Of a stretch of 64,000 nucleotides of DNA, positions 1 to 8,241 are shown piece after piece. Every line of letters begins with the position of its first letter. Position 1 is the stretch's first letter. Source of the DNA: Cellvibrionaceae bacterium (GTDB taxonomy: Bacteria; Pseudomonadota; Gammaproteobacteria; Pseudomonadales; Cellvibrionaceae); contig JAOXRT010000081.1 in assembly GCA_025800365.1 (NCBI GenBank), positions 1-64,000 of the forward strand, written 5' to 3'. The position numbers and the translations under genes were made by a program. Below the pieces are notes generated by a model. That model worked only from the letters and a program-made list of their open reading frames with translations, was not told the DNA's origin and searched no databases.

Positions 1-753
1 CAGGAAAGATTAGCCGACTACGTAACAAATAATGGGCCATTTGTAGAGGGTCGCTTCATAATCCATGAGCACTTTGGGACTCACGTCGATGCCCCGGCAC
101 ATGTACAGAACAACGCCGAAACACTCGAAACAAAAACACCAGATCTCCGCACAGCTGAAGAACTGACCGTAGAAGACCTATATGGCCCAGTAATTTATAT
201 CGACATTGAAGATAGAGTTCAGGCTGTGCTTGACAGTAACAAAGGACGACCCGGCCCAGTCTCCGTGACTGATTTTTCAGATAAATCCAAGGTTGGTATT
301 ACAGTTCAGGATATTGAGAAAGTTGAACATAAGATAAAAGACGGTGTTTGGATTGTAGTTAACAGTAATTGGTCACAGTTTTTCCATGAAGAACCAAACA
401 TGGAAAAGTCTGCATATATCAACAACTGGAATTACCCGGGGTTTAGCCGTGACGCTTGTGACAAACTCATAGAAATTGAAAACAAGAAAGGTGTGCGTAT
501 AAACGGCTTAGTAATGGATAACTTAAGCGTTGGCTCTGGTGATAATGGTACAGGAGTTAATAATGATTGGGTCGACCCTTGGAGATGCCATATTCGTGGA
601 ATTCAACGCGGCTGGCTTCTAGTAGAAAATGCAACCAATATAGGAGGCCTTTCAAAAGCAAAACCAGACTCGTGCAATTTGTTTGTTGGCGCGATAAAGC
701 TGGTCAGCGCTGCTGGAGTTCCCTCTCGAGTAGTCGCCATTTGTGAATCGTAA
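1..753 (+). CDS. Cyclase family protein (kynurenine formamidase-like), 5' end cut by the window
   Basis: The frame is open from base 1, so the N-terminus lies outside the window. The metal-binding signature of the cyclase/kynurenine formamidase family, HFGTHVDAPAH, is encoded at 70-102. This family hydrolyses amides or lactones using a bound divalent metal, and the substrate cannot be told from the sequence. An ATG at 226 would give a shorter protein lacking the metal motif, so it is not the start. A solute-binding protein gene and a TonB receptor gene follow on the same strand, which suggests an uptake-plus-hydrolysis set carried by an accessory island. The alternative of a generic hydrolase with no link to its neighbours cannot be excluded. 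Confidence 0.85.
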   Translation, partial: QERLADYVTNNGPFVEGRFIIHEHFGTHVDAPAHVQNNAETLETKTPDLRTAEELTVEDLYGPVIYIDIEDRVQAVLDSNKGRPGPVSVTDFSDKSKVGITVQDIEKVEHKIKDGVWIVVNSNWSQFFHEEPNMEKSAYINNWNYPGFSRDACDKLIEIENKKGVRINGLVMDNLSVGSGDNGTGVNNDWVDPWRCHIRGIQRGWLLVENATNIGGLSKAKPDSCNLFVGAIKLVSAAGVPSRVVAICES

Positions 754-783
754 ACCTTGGAATATTACGGGGAGGCATTTGAA

Positions 784-1512
784 GTGAGAATCAAAACTCT
801 AATTTTTCTACTGCTTAGCTTGGGGTTTTCGAAGCTGTCATTTTCTATTGAAATGGCCAACATTCCGTTTGCCACCTCAAATTCGACAAGAATTTCTGCC
901 GTAAAGTTAACAGGCCTTCACCAAGAAGACCAAGGTGGGGACTACGACAAAATTTATAAGTCTGTATCCGGTGTAACAAGTACTAAGTTTGATATCACAC
1001 CTCTCCCATCGAAGGCGGCATTACAACGATTCAAGAGCGGCGAATTTGATTGTATTAGCCCAATAAATACAAACCCAAATTTCTATCAGTTTTCATTCCC
1101 AACAGCTGTTAGCAAGGATCTATTTGAAGCTAGAGTATACTTATTTACAGCTTCCGGAAGCAACCCAATATCTGACCTAGAGCTTTTAGACGGAAAAAAA
1201 CTCGGCGTTAGAAAAGGAGTTACATACGGCAACAAGATAGATAATCTAAACATAGTTAAAATCAAGTCGGACTCAATCACACAGAACATTAGAAATCTTG
1301 AAAACGGAACCATCGATGCCTTCGTCGCTTATTGGCCTGAAGTCTATACAACATTCAATGATTTGAAAATGGAAAAGCTTCCACATAACATTAGTAAACC
1401 GATAGCCACGCACAAAGATCAACTTGTCTGCCATAAAACCCCCGCTAACATTAGGTCAATAAAGGAACTGAACAGAAAAATAGAGGCCCTAAGGAATAAT
1501 AAAAAGCTCTAG
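784..1512 (+). CDS. Periplasmic solute-binding protein (SBP_bac_3-like)
   Basis: I place the start at GTG 784 because GGGGAGG at 769-775 sits 8 bases upstream. An upstream TTG at 757 would lie before this ribosome-binding site. The 242-residue product begins with a signal peptide (RIKTLIFLLLSLGFSKLSFS). It continues as a two-lobed binding-protein fold, with the pattern LDGKKLGVRKGVTYG about two thirds along and NGTIDAFVAYWPEV further on, as in polar amino-acid-type binding proteins. No permease or ATPase gene is adjacent, so it may act as an orphan binding or sensing protein. It follows the cyclase gene by 30 bases and is probably cotranscribed with it. Ligand unknown. Confidence 0.7.
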   Translation: MRIKTLIFLLLSLGFSKLSFSIEMANIPFATSNSTRISAVKLTGLHQEDQGGDYDKIYKSVSGVTSTKFDITPLPSKAALQRFKSGEFDCISPINTNPNFYQFSFPTAVSKDLFEARVYLFTASGSNPISDLELLDGKKLGVRKGVTYGNKIDNLNIVKIKSDSITQNIRNLENGTIDAFVAYWPEVYTTFNDLKMEKLPHNISKPIATHKDQLVCHKTPANIRSIKELNRKIEALRNNKKL

Positions 1513-1537
1513 CTGACAAACAAATCAACAACAAAAT

Positions 1538-1584
1538 AACCGAGAACTTTGATTTTTATAACAATCATAACATCTCGGTTTTTT
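1538..1584 (+). terminator. Probable intrinsic terminator after the solute-binding protein gene
   Basis: The 8-bp inverted repeat AACCGAGA / TCTCGGTT (1538-1545 and 1573-1580) is followed by a run of T. The loop is long (27 bases), so strength is uncertain. Confidence 0.5.
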
Positions 1585-1759
1585 CACATAAAAAATCTAA
1601 AAAAGTGACAAACTAGTTTGACATAAAAAATAAATATTTTAGTCGAATAAATTATTCATTTTATAAAAAAACTACCTTATAAAGGTATATGATTAAATCT
1701 TCGCCTCCTCTAATGTCTGCATTACCAAGTACAAAATAATATTTAATTGGAGGAGTCAC

Positions 1760-4156
1760 ATGCGTACCAAAACGCATCCGAGATTTTTATCTAAATCAGC
1801 CTTACACTTAGCTATAGTAGCCTCACTGGCTACCCCACTAGCCTATTCAAACGTAATTGAGGAAGTAGTCGTTACAGCTCAGAAAAGAGAACAGTCACTG
1901 CAGGATGTAGGCATAGCCGTCACCGCCTTCAGTGGTGACCAAATGAAGGCACTCGGGTTTCAAAGCAGTACTGATGTCGCTGCATTTTCCCCAGGTGTTC
2001 ACTTGGCCTCTAGTTCAGGCGGACAATTGTTACAGTTTACAGTGCGAGGTGTAACACAAAATGATTTCTACGATGGTGTTGAAGGCCCAGTTGCAGTTTA
2101 CGTTGACGACGGCTACATTGCTGCCCAGCAAGGAACTACCTTCGGTCTATTTGATGTAGAGCGTGTTGAAGTTCTCAAAGGTCCTCAAGGTACTCTATTT
2201 GGCCGAAATGCAACTGGAGGACTTGTTCACTACATCACGAAGAAACCAAATTTTGATGCAGTTGAAGGTTTCGCTGAGACTACTATTGGGTCTTATGGTC
2301 AAAAGGATTTTGAAGGCGCAATTAATGTTCCTCTTTCAGACACCGTTGCAATGCGCGCCTCTGCGTTCTACAAGTCTAACTCGGACTATTTTGACAATGA
2401 CTTCCCTCAAGGCTTTGTTAGTTCCGGACCTAGAATCCCTGGAGATGGCTCAGATGTTGGTGCTTCCGATACATGGGGCGTGAGACTACATACGGCATTC
2501 CAGATAAACAATGACGCAGAGTTATTACTGTCCCTGTATAGTGCCAGATCAACCAACGACACCCCAGGATACGAAACCCGCCCCTCCATAGCTGAATTCA
2601 ATGCACAAGGTGGGCATATTAATTCCCATGTAGTTTCTGAATCAGAAACCAGAGAAGCCTTTGGCCCAGACGGAGAGCCAATTGCAATCGATTTTGTTGA
2701 TGGCGATTTTGGAGACACGTCACGCCCAGCAGGAGGGGACTTGTTCGGCTATAGAGATACAAACCTTGGAGACTTTAGGGGCAGCCACGACTTCGCAATT
2801 GACGATCTAAACAAAACTAAATCTAGAGGTGCGACTGCTAATCTAGTATGGGATTTTGATTCCATAACATTTACATCAGTTACTGACTATAAAAGCTCTG
2901 AAAAACTTCAGGGCCTGGACTTTGGTGCAAACCCAGCTTCGCAGCAGACATTTATCGGAGAGTCTGAAAATAAGAGCTTCTCTCAGGAATTAAGGCTAAG
3001 TGGTGACTCAGAGTCCATTAACTGGCAAGCTGGTTTTTTCTATTTGTATATTAACAGTGATACACAGAACGGAGTGTTCTCTCCAACTAACTCTATTTTC
3101 GCGCCTTTATTTGGCGCCCCCGGTGTTGGCATCGATCAAGTCGGAATCTCGTCTTTAGACACTCGTTCTTACTCCGTTTTTGGCCAAGTGGATTTCAATC
3201 TCAGCGAGGAATTCACACTGATTACTGGTCTACGCCTGATCCAGGAAAATAAAGACTTCACTTACGGGGTTAATGCGTACGTCAACGAAGATGACTTAAC
3301 AAACGATACAAACACAATATTTTTCCCTGGAAGAACCGGACCTGGCGAGAGCAATCCTTTTAGCTCAAAAACCAAGGAAGATCTTTTGGCAGCCAAAATT
3401 CAGCTTGATTGGAGGCCGAATGATGATTGGCTTGTCTACGCTGGTATTAATAGAGGTGTAAAAGCAGGCAGCTTTAATGCTCCACTTGCAGTACCAGGAG
3501 CATTCCCAGATAGCGCCCTTCCGTATGACAGCGAAACACTTATGTCTTATGAGACTGGTTTTAAATCTACTCTCTTCGATGGATTAGCTCGATTTAATAT
3601 GGCAGCGTTCTATTATGACTATAGTGACTATCAAGCTTTTACTTTTGAAGGTATAGCTGGTGTCGTCGAAAACAGAGACTCTACTGTTAAAGGGCTCGAG
3701 TTTGATATCGCAGCGACGCCGATTGAAGGCTTAGACCTATTACTAGGAGCTTCATTTCTAGATTCAAACATCGAAGATGTTGAAGTCGCACCAGGTGTTT
3801 TCAAAGATGTAGAACCCACCTTTGCACCTGAGTTCCAGTTTAACGCTCTTATTCGCTACGGCTGGCCGGCATTCGGGGGCGAGCTAGCAGCGCAAATTGA
3901 CGCAAACTACGCATCAACTAGGTGGTCTAATATTCGGAATTTCGACACACACGAGATGGATAGCTATACAGTAGCAAATGCTCGACTCTCATGGATAAGC
4001 GATGAAGGAAGTTGGGAGTTAAGCGCCTTTGTGAAAAACATGTTCGACGAAGAGTATGTTACGGATCAATTTAACCTAGCTACCTATTGTGGTTGTGATG
4101 AACAACTCTTTGGCAAACCTCGCTGGGTTGGAGCAAACCTAAGATACAGCTTCTAA
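1760..4156 (+). CDS. TonB-dependent receptor (island copy)
   Basis: Outer-membrane active transporter of 798 residues. A signal peptide ends near the SNVIEEVVVTAQKREQSLQD segment, the usual start of the mature plug in this subfamily. The plug motif VEVLKGPQGTLFGRNATGG is present. The C-terminus ends in WVGANLRYSF, with the terminal aromatic residue typical of outer-membrane beta barrels. GGAGGAG at 1749-1755 fixes the ATG at 1760. The type resembles receptors for small organic substrates in marine bacteria rather than classic siderophore receptors, but the substrate cannot be assigned. It stands alone between two hairpins, downstream of the cyclase and binding-protein genes. Codon use is more AT-rich than in the receptor at 17.6 kb, consistent with acquired DNA. 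Confidence 0.92.
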   Translation: MRTKTHPRFLSKSALHLAIVASLATPLAYSNVIEEVVVTAQKREQSLQDVGIAVTAFSGDQMKALGFQSSTDVAAFSPGVHLASSSGGQLLQFTVRGVTQNDFYDGVEGPVAVYVDDGYIAAQQGTTFGLFDVERVEVLKGPQGTLFGRNATGGLVHYITKKPNFDAVEGFAETTIGSYGQKDFEGAINVPLSDTVAMRASAFYKSNSDYFDNDFPQGFVSSGPRIPGDGSDVGASDTWGVRLHTAFQINNDAELLLSLYSARSTNDTPGYETRPSIAEFNAQGGHINSHVVSESETREAFGPDGEPIAIDFVDGDFGDTSRPAGGDLFGYRDTNLGDFRGSHDFAIDDLNKTKSRGATANLVWDFDSITFTSVTDYKSSEKLQGLDFGANPASQQTFIGESENKSFSQELRLSGDSESINWQAGFFYLYINSDTQNGVFSPTNSIFAPLFGAPGVGIDQVGISSLDTRSYSVFGQVDFNLSEEFTLITGLRLIQENKDFTYGVNAYVNEDDLTNDTNTIFFPGRTGPGESNPFSSKTKEDLLAAKIQLDWRPNDDWLVYAGINRGVKAGSFNAPLAVPGAFPDSALPYDSETLMSYETGFKSTLFDGLARFNMAAFYYDYSDYQAFTFEGIAGVVENRDSTVKGLEFDIAATPIEGLDLLLGASFLDSNIEDVEVAPGVFKDVEPTFAPEFQFNALIRYGWPAFGGELAAQIDANYASTRWSNIRNFDTHEMDSYTVANARLSWISDEGSWELSAFVKNMFDEEYVTDQFNLATYCGCDEQLFGKPRWVGANLRYSF

Positions 4157-4166
4157 CACCAACATA

Positions 4167-4198
4167 TTATCTCGAGTTCATTTTTGGGCTCGAGATAA
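4167..4198. terminator. Perfect 10-bp hairpin just after the TonB receptor gene
   Basis: TTATCTCGAG / CTCGAGATAA with a 12-base loop lies 10 bases after the stop codon. There is no T tract on the plus side, so it may stabilise the 3' end rather than act as a strong terminator. Confidence 0.5.
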
Positions 4199-4405
4199 CC
4201 TACACCTATACCAGTCAAATAAAACAAAGTTATAACAATCCAATCGAATGCCCTACCGAAAAGAAACTACCAACTCACATCCACTCAAGATTAAGTATTG
4301 CCATATTAGTATCGACTTGAGCTTCTCCCCCCACAAATCCAATGCTTCCCTATGCTCGATAAATTCCGTTAATGCCCGTAAACGTCCTTGTAAACCTCCC
4401 CCTAA

Positions 4406-5250
4406 TTAGTGACATCCTAAATCAATGCTCTCCGGTTCATGTTTAGCCAGATATCCCCAAGGTGTCAGATCGCCGAAAGAGCCGTGAGGCCATTCTCCGC
4501 TGTATTTCCTGATCCAGTATTCCTTTAGCTCTCGCACTTCGTTCAATGTACGAAGCACCTACATATTTAGATTCTCATCGCGGTAGGTTCGATTGAATCG
4601 CTCGACAAAAGAGTTCTCTGTCGGTTTGCCAGGTTTAATAAATTCAAGCTCGACACCATGATCTTCTGCCCATTCCGTTAATGCAGTTGAATAAATCCCG
4701 AGCCAATATCCATTCTCAGCTTGTGGGGTAACCCCTCCACGCTACAGTACCCTCTAACACCCAGATGCTCCTGTGGTTGGCAAGTTCAGATCAATCTCAA
4801 AAGCCAAGGCTTCCCGATTGAAGTCGTTGACTAGGTTAAATGTCTGGAAGCAGCAGCAACAGAACAAACTGTCACTCATGAAATCCTTAGAGCAACAGTG
4901 ATTGGCCTGAGCGGCCTCAAATAACGGCTCTGGGTTATGACATGGCAACCGTTTCTTGCTTTTACGGCGCTTGTTTAAGTTCAATTCGCAGTACAACCGG
5001 TGAACCCGTTTGTGCTTCCACGTATATCCCCACCCCCCCAGTTACCTTATATAACTTGACGACACCATACACTGGATACCTTTTTTCAGATTACTGAAGC
5101 TTAGCAATGACCTCATCGTCGCAGCTTGGATCTGGGCGATGAAGATATACTGAGTCACTGATACCAACAGCACGACAGGCCATTCGAAGGCTTGTGCCAT
5201 GCTCCTTACGAGTATAATAAACCTGCTCTCGTTTGACCGCTGGCTTTACA
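4406..5250 (-). pseudogene. IS3-family transposase orfB remnant
   Basis: Reading leftwards, pieces of the integrase core are recognisable: HGTSLRMACRAVGISDSVYL near 5200, a zone encoding VNDFNREALAFEIDLNLP near 4830, and then ALTEWAEDHGVELEFIKPGK and PTENSFVERFNRTYRDENL near 4560-4690. The C-terminal part is GDLTPWGYLAKHEPESIDLGCH, ending at 4406. Several frame changes and in-frame stops (for example after the RDENLNM stretch) break it. The expected WSMDFMxD segment has decayed to CCSKDFMSD. Confidence 0.85.
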
Positions 5251-5540
5251 GCTTTTTTTGACTATATCCTTGACTATCCGGTGCTCTATGTAGAGACCAG
5301 CGAACATGGCCTCTAGGCGACAATTCTCTTCTTCAAGCTCTTTCAGTCGCTTGATATCCGATGCTTCCATGCCTCCGCACTTGAACTCCGGCTGTAGTAG
5401 ATAGTATCGGATATCTCGTATTCTCAACAGTCCTCCTTGACCAGTCGTCCTGCTTCTGCTTCTGCTTCTGCTTCTGCTTCTGCTTCTGCTTCTTTCAGGA
5501 TCTTAACAGTCTGGGTTTCCGTGTAGCGTGATTTCTTCAT
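5246..5540 (-). pseudogene. IS3-family transposase orfA remnant with repeat expansion
   Basis: Starts MKKSRYTETQTVKILKEAEA at 5540. The family normally continues with a short linker and a Cys-Arg pair. Here a (GCAGAA)-type hexamer is expanded, giving alternating Glu-Ala. The Arg codon has become TGA (probable CGA to TGA), and a later frameshift precedes GGMEASDIKRLKELEEENCRLEAMF, the leucine-zipper part. A T7 run at 5253-5259 (A7G on the coding strand) keeps the slippery sequence where IS3 elements shift frame. Confidence 0.8.
5452..5493. repeat. (CTGCTT)7 hexanucleotide microsatellite inside the orfA relic
   Basis: Seven perfect tandem CTGCTT units. On the transposase strand they read as an in-frame Ala-Glu repeat. 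Expansion by slippage after the gene stopped being under selection is the simplest explanation. Confidence 0.95.
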
Positions 5541-5618
5541 TCTTTGATTCTCCGTTTTGACGCTGTGCGCGCTGGAGAACTCAAAATTTGGATGCCCCTA
5601 GTTTAGGGGAGGTTTACA

Positions 5619-6130
5619 CAAAGAGCAGGTTGCAGGCCTCCTAGCAACCAGTTTGGAGCAAAGTATTGTTACAAGTGGTTAGTGTTTATGCCAGTCTAGA
5701 GCTTTGGGCAATAGAGTGATGAAATCAGATTTCATCCAAGGGCATGGGACACAACTCCCATTTGGCGATTTGCCATAAACCTTAGCTTGTCTTGTTGGGG
5801 CTAGGGTTTATTGAGGGTTTGAAGGTCGATGGCTCTCCTTTCTGTTGGTGGTTGCCTTGTTGTCACTGTGGTGACACTCAGCGGGGGAAGGCCCCGTTTA
5901 GGGCGGTTTTGCTATTGAAAGTGCAATAGCCACACATGAATGGATTGCTTGGAGCTATCTTAAGTCGAGAATGAAATCGTTCCCCTCGTAATCCTTGCGT
6001 CACTTCGGGAAAATAGGGTCTAGGCCTTATGGGGATTGAGATTGAATACCGCGTCACTACATTATTGTAGTGACGCGGTGAAGGTAGATTTCTTATCAAA
6101 GCCGTTGGCTTAATAGATCAAAAATAAATG
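5619..6130. other. Gene-free, hairpin-rich stretch of the island
   Basis: I see no credible gene here. The segment has several inverted repeats: GATGAAATC-A-GATTTCATC (5718-5736), ATGGGA/TCCCAT (5744-5761), TGTCAC-TGTG-GTGACA (5861-5876), GCTATTG/CAATAGC (5911-5930) and the 13-bp hairpin at 6048-6079. Such a density suggests a cis-acting region (transfer or replication origin, operator cluster) or a non-coding RNA, but nothing identifies which. Confidence 0.5.
6048..6079. terminator. Perfect 13-bp hairpin downstream of the C-protein gene
   Basis: ACCGCGTCACTAC / GTAGTGACGCGGT with a 6-base loop (ATTATT). It lies about 50 bases beyond the stop of the minus-strand regulator gene, so it could end that transcript. 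It lacks a strong T run on either strand. Confidence 0.4.
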
Positions 6131-6373
6131 TTACTGATCTTCTGTCTTGTAGAACTCAAACAACCGTGAAGGATGAAGGCCCAGGGCGTCGGCAAATCGA
6201 GAGATGCTTATCAGGCTTACATTACGTTCGCCTCGCTCAACGCCACTCACATAGGTTCGATCGAACTCAGCCGCTAGCGCAAAGCTTTCTTGCGTGAAGC
6301 CGGCTTCTTTTCTAAGTTCTCTTAGGTGTGCTCCGAACTCTGGGCACGGGTATGGTTTTTTCTCTTTTGGCAT
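6131..6373 (-). CDS. Controller (C) protein-like XRE-family transcription regulator
   Basis: A one-domain helix-turn-helix protein of 80 residues from ATG 6373, with GGGGGA close upstream. A GTG at 6391 would add six residues and is less likely. The pattern GFTQESFALAAEFDRTYVSGVERGERNVSLISISRFADAL matches the XRE fold as found in C proteins of type II restriction-modification systems. The divergent upstream region carries two boxes of the classic C-box type (6407-6433), which strengthens this reading. C proteins activate their own gene from the distal box and repress it from the proximal box. No restriction or methyltransferase gene is visible in the island portion seen here, so it looks like an orphan switch. 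Confidence 0.8.
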   Translation of the reverse strand: MPKEKKPYPCPEFGAHLRELRKEAGFTQESFALAAEFDRTYVSGVERGERNVSLISISRFADALGLHPSRLFEFYKTEDQ

Positions 6374-6406
6374 ATGTCCCCCAGTGGGCACATACTCATA
6401 TTATGT

Positions 6407-6433
6407 GACTCATAATCCAACGGACTATGAGTC
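6407..6433 (-). promoter_or_regulatory. C-box operator between the C-protein gene and a divergent gene
   Basis: Read on the minus strand: GACTCATAGTC (distal, perfect GACT-N3-AGTC), 5-base spacer CGTTG, then GATTATGAGTC (proximal, imperfect). This layout, including the spacer beginning CGT and the imperfect proximal site, matches the C.Esp1396I/C.AhdI-type operators as I remember them. An exact inverted copy of ATGTGACTCAT (6403-6413) recurs at 6467-6477, and another ACTCAT lies at 6394-6399, so there may be extra binding sites. Confidence 0.75.
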
Positions 6434-6453
6434 GCTTTTTGATCAAATTTAGG

Positions 6454-6459
6454 TATAAT
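6454..6459 (+). promoter_or_regulatory. Probable -10 element of the divergent gene
   Basis: TATAAT lies 20 bases right of the C-box pair and 7 bases left of the further ATGAGTCACAT site. No good -35 hexamer lies 17 bases upstream. The C-box occupies that position, as expected for a promoter that depends on an activator or is blocked by a repressor. Confidence 0.5.
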
Positions 6460-6540
6460 GACGATCATGAGTCACATTTTAGATGCGTATCCAGCTTAAA
6501 TGCCCTGAAATCAACAGGGCTCAGGGAGTTAACCGGAAAT

Positions 6541-7002
6541 ATGGAGATCAACTCATCTAACAAAGGTGCAACGAATAGTCCCTTGCCACACCATCCGTTC
6601 TTCAGTCAATCGAGTAACCCGGCAACGCTCACGGACTGCTTAGACGCGATAGACAGGGCCAATGCTGTGATTGAGTTGATCAACAGCTTAGAGCTCAGTG
6701 AACAGAATGGGGGGTTGTCAGAAAGAGCCTTGTTTGGCTATTACTGGGTAAACTCACTTGTACAAAGTGCTTTAACGTTTGTAAACGTTCGCCTCAATGA
6801 ACTTCAGTTGGAATCTAATAAGCAGCTACACTCCCAGTCATTAGTTACCGGACTTTTTCAGGCTCTAGAATCTATGGATAAACCTCATCAGGATCAGTTT
6901 TTAAGGCCTGTTGCACGCCACATGGGAATGGAGACCTCAGAGCTGCTTGATACGTTAAAGGACATATCCAGTAGAAGCACACGACCCCCATTAGATAAAT
7001 AA
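6541..7002 (+). CDS. Unknown protein divergent from the C-protein gene
   Basis: I do not recognise a family. The frame is open from ATG 6427, but that codon lies inside the operator and upstream of the likely -10 at 6454. I therefore prefer ATG 6541 (MEINSSNKG), giving 153 residues with only a weak ribosome-binding site. The protein is soluble and mostly helical by appearance (TDCLDAIDRANAVIELINSL, SLVQSALTFVNVRLNELQ) and polar at both ends. No nuclease or methyltransferase motif is visible. Its position across a C-box from the regulator implies it is the gene the switch controls, in the place usually held by restriction genes. Confidence 0.6.
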   Translation: MEINSSNKGATNSPLPHHPFFSQSSNPATLTDCLDAIDRANAVIELINSLELSEQNGGLSERALFGYYWVNSLVQSALTFVNVRLNELQLESNKQLHSQSLVTGLFQALESMDKPHQDQFLRPVARHMGMETSELLDTLKDISSRSTRPPLDK

Positions 7003-7379
7003 CGACAAGCACGTAAACCACGAACATTAACAAAAAGGATAAGTGGTGGCGGATCTGGAAGAATGGTTCGGCGATATGGACTAGAATGTTTCCCAGCAGT
7101 GGATACCTGTTAAATTCTAACGACTATGTACACAGGCAACACCAAAGCGAATTTAGGCCGCCAGATAGTATTTGTAAGTAATATTTCATATCGATATACA
7201 ACGCTCAAACATTAGATGTTATGTAATTTGTTAATATATGGCGTTTAAATATTTCTACGAAAAATATACCGCTAGTACTTTTTTATGTTTTATGTCCTAT
7301 TCAGTCTACTTTTCAACAAATTGAGTAGACGAATAATTTTTGTTGTTTTTATTATGAATTTAAATACAGAGGAATTTAT
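7003..7379. other. Intergenic stretch without a recognisable gene
   Basis: The first part contains only a short frame (GTG-initiated, MADLEEWFGDMD and stop, near 7045). The rest is AT-rich and probably carries the promoter of the gene at 7380. No repeats of note. Confidence 0.4.
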
Positions 7380-8222
7380 ATGAAAAAAATGGTAGCTGTT
7401 GCAGTCGTTATTGCATTAGTAGCTTTTTATATTGTGCAACTAAGAAATGACACCTCTGATAAATCATCACCTACTTCCTTTTCTAATCCCATCAGCACTC
7501 CAGCAGATAAGAAGCTCTCCAGAAATACCGATCAAAGTAGCAGTGAAAAGGAGCTTATCAAACCCAAACTAAAGAAAAAGACAAACATAGATCCCAGTAA
7601 TGAATATCTTTCTAGTGAAAGTGATGAATCTGATGAAGATTATTCAAGAGAGGTTAAATCTGAATACTTTCAAAATGTTTCGGATCAAGAAATAGAAGAT
7701 CTTGTTAACACTGCAAAACAGGGTGACACCACAAGCCTTATGGTAATGAACAACCTTAACATTGGCTGTTTTCACTCAGGGTATAAAAGCCAGCAATGCA
7801 AGATCATTCAAAGCAACCTTAATGATTTCAATCCATTTGAGGAGCTTGAAAAGGCAGCCATTTCAGGTGACAAGCTCGCTCAAAAGATCTATATGGATGA
7901 GTTAGTTTTTGCGGCAGGATCTGGACTTATTAACCCCTTAGCAGATTCAGAAAAATGGGTACAAAGAAAAAACATGGGGGTTAATTGGTTAGTTAGTTTT
8001 GCAAGGAAAGGAAATGCAAATTCAGCTAGAAAACTTGCCAACTTTTATGCCGAAGGTTATGTCATCCCACAAGATCTTAATCGTGCTGCTCTGTTTTCAA
8101 AGCGGGCTGCAATCTTATCAAATGACAAAGGAGACTTTGAGTTCCTAAATAGTTTACTGGATAGAGAGGGGGTAGATGAGACATTAGTTCAAGAAAATTA
8201 CAAATTATTTTTTGATAACTAG
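7380..8222 (+). CDS. Membrane-anchored protein with a Sel1-like repeat region
   Basis: 280 residues. An N-terminal hydrophobic segment (MKKMVAVAVVIALVAFYIVQL) acts as signal anchor. A long acidic, Ser-rich low-complexity linker follows to about residue 100 (SSESDESDEDYS). The C-terminal half is helical, with the motif SARKLANFYAEGYVIPQDLNRAALFSKRAA near residue 218, which fits a Sel1-like (TPR-type) repeat. Sel1 repeats mediate protein-protein contacts, often at the cell envelope. AGAGGAA upstream supports the ATG. The next gene starts around the stop codon of this one, so the two form an operon. Function unknown. Confidence 0.7.
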   Translation: MKKMVAVAVVIALVAFYIVQLRNDTSDKSSPTSFSNPISTPADKKLSRNTDQSSSEKELIKPKLKKKTNIDPSNEYLSSESDESDEDYSREVKSEYFQNVSDQEIEDLVNTAKQGDTTSLMVMNNLNIGCFHSGYKSQQCKIIQSNLNDFNPFEELEKAAISGDKLAQKIYMDELVFAAGSGLINPLADSEKWVQRKNMGVNWLVSFARKGNANSARKLANFYAEGYVIPQDLNRAALFSKRAAILSNDKGDFEFLNSLLDREGVDETLVQENYKLFFDN

Positions 8223-8241
8223 CGTATTCAAGGGTAATAAA

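Larger units (their letters stand above)
4389..5618 (-). mobile_element. Decayed IS3-family insertion sequence (IS407-like)
   Basis: About 1,230 bp bounded by imperfect terminal inverted repeats: TGTAAACCTCCCC at the left end (from 4389) and the matching GGGGAGGTTTACA ending at 5618, with further similarity over about 29 bases. Inside, on the minus strand, are relics of orfA and of the DDE integrase orfB. Both frames carry stops and frameshifts, so the element should be inactive. I see no clear target-site duplication, as expected for an old insertion. It lies in the island between the TonB receptor gene and a hairpin-rich region. Confidence 0.85.

Noticed and set aside
4363-4685. Two copies of ATTCCGTTAATGC (4363-4375 and 4673-4685) as a recombination repeat
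   Set aside because: They are short and lie one outside and one inside the IS relic. This could be chance, and no wider similarity is seen.
4754-4996. Independent 80-residue gene on the minus strand
   Set aside because: It is a fragment of the decayed IS3 orfB (it contains VNDFNREALAFEID), not a separate gene.
5452-5493. CRISPR array
   Set aside because: The repeats are perfect 6-base tandem units without spacers, i.e. a microsatellite. I saw no CRISPR array anywhere in the window.
5878-6099. Minus-strand open frame of 73 codons in the hairpin-rich region
   Set aside because: Unusual composition, no binding site, and the frame runs through the strong hairpin at 6048-6079. It is more likely non-coding.
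6427-6540. ATG 6427 as start of the gene divergent from the C protein
   Set aside because: It lies inside the operator and upstream of the likely -10 TATAAT, so it could not be in the transcript.
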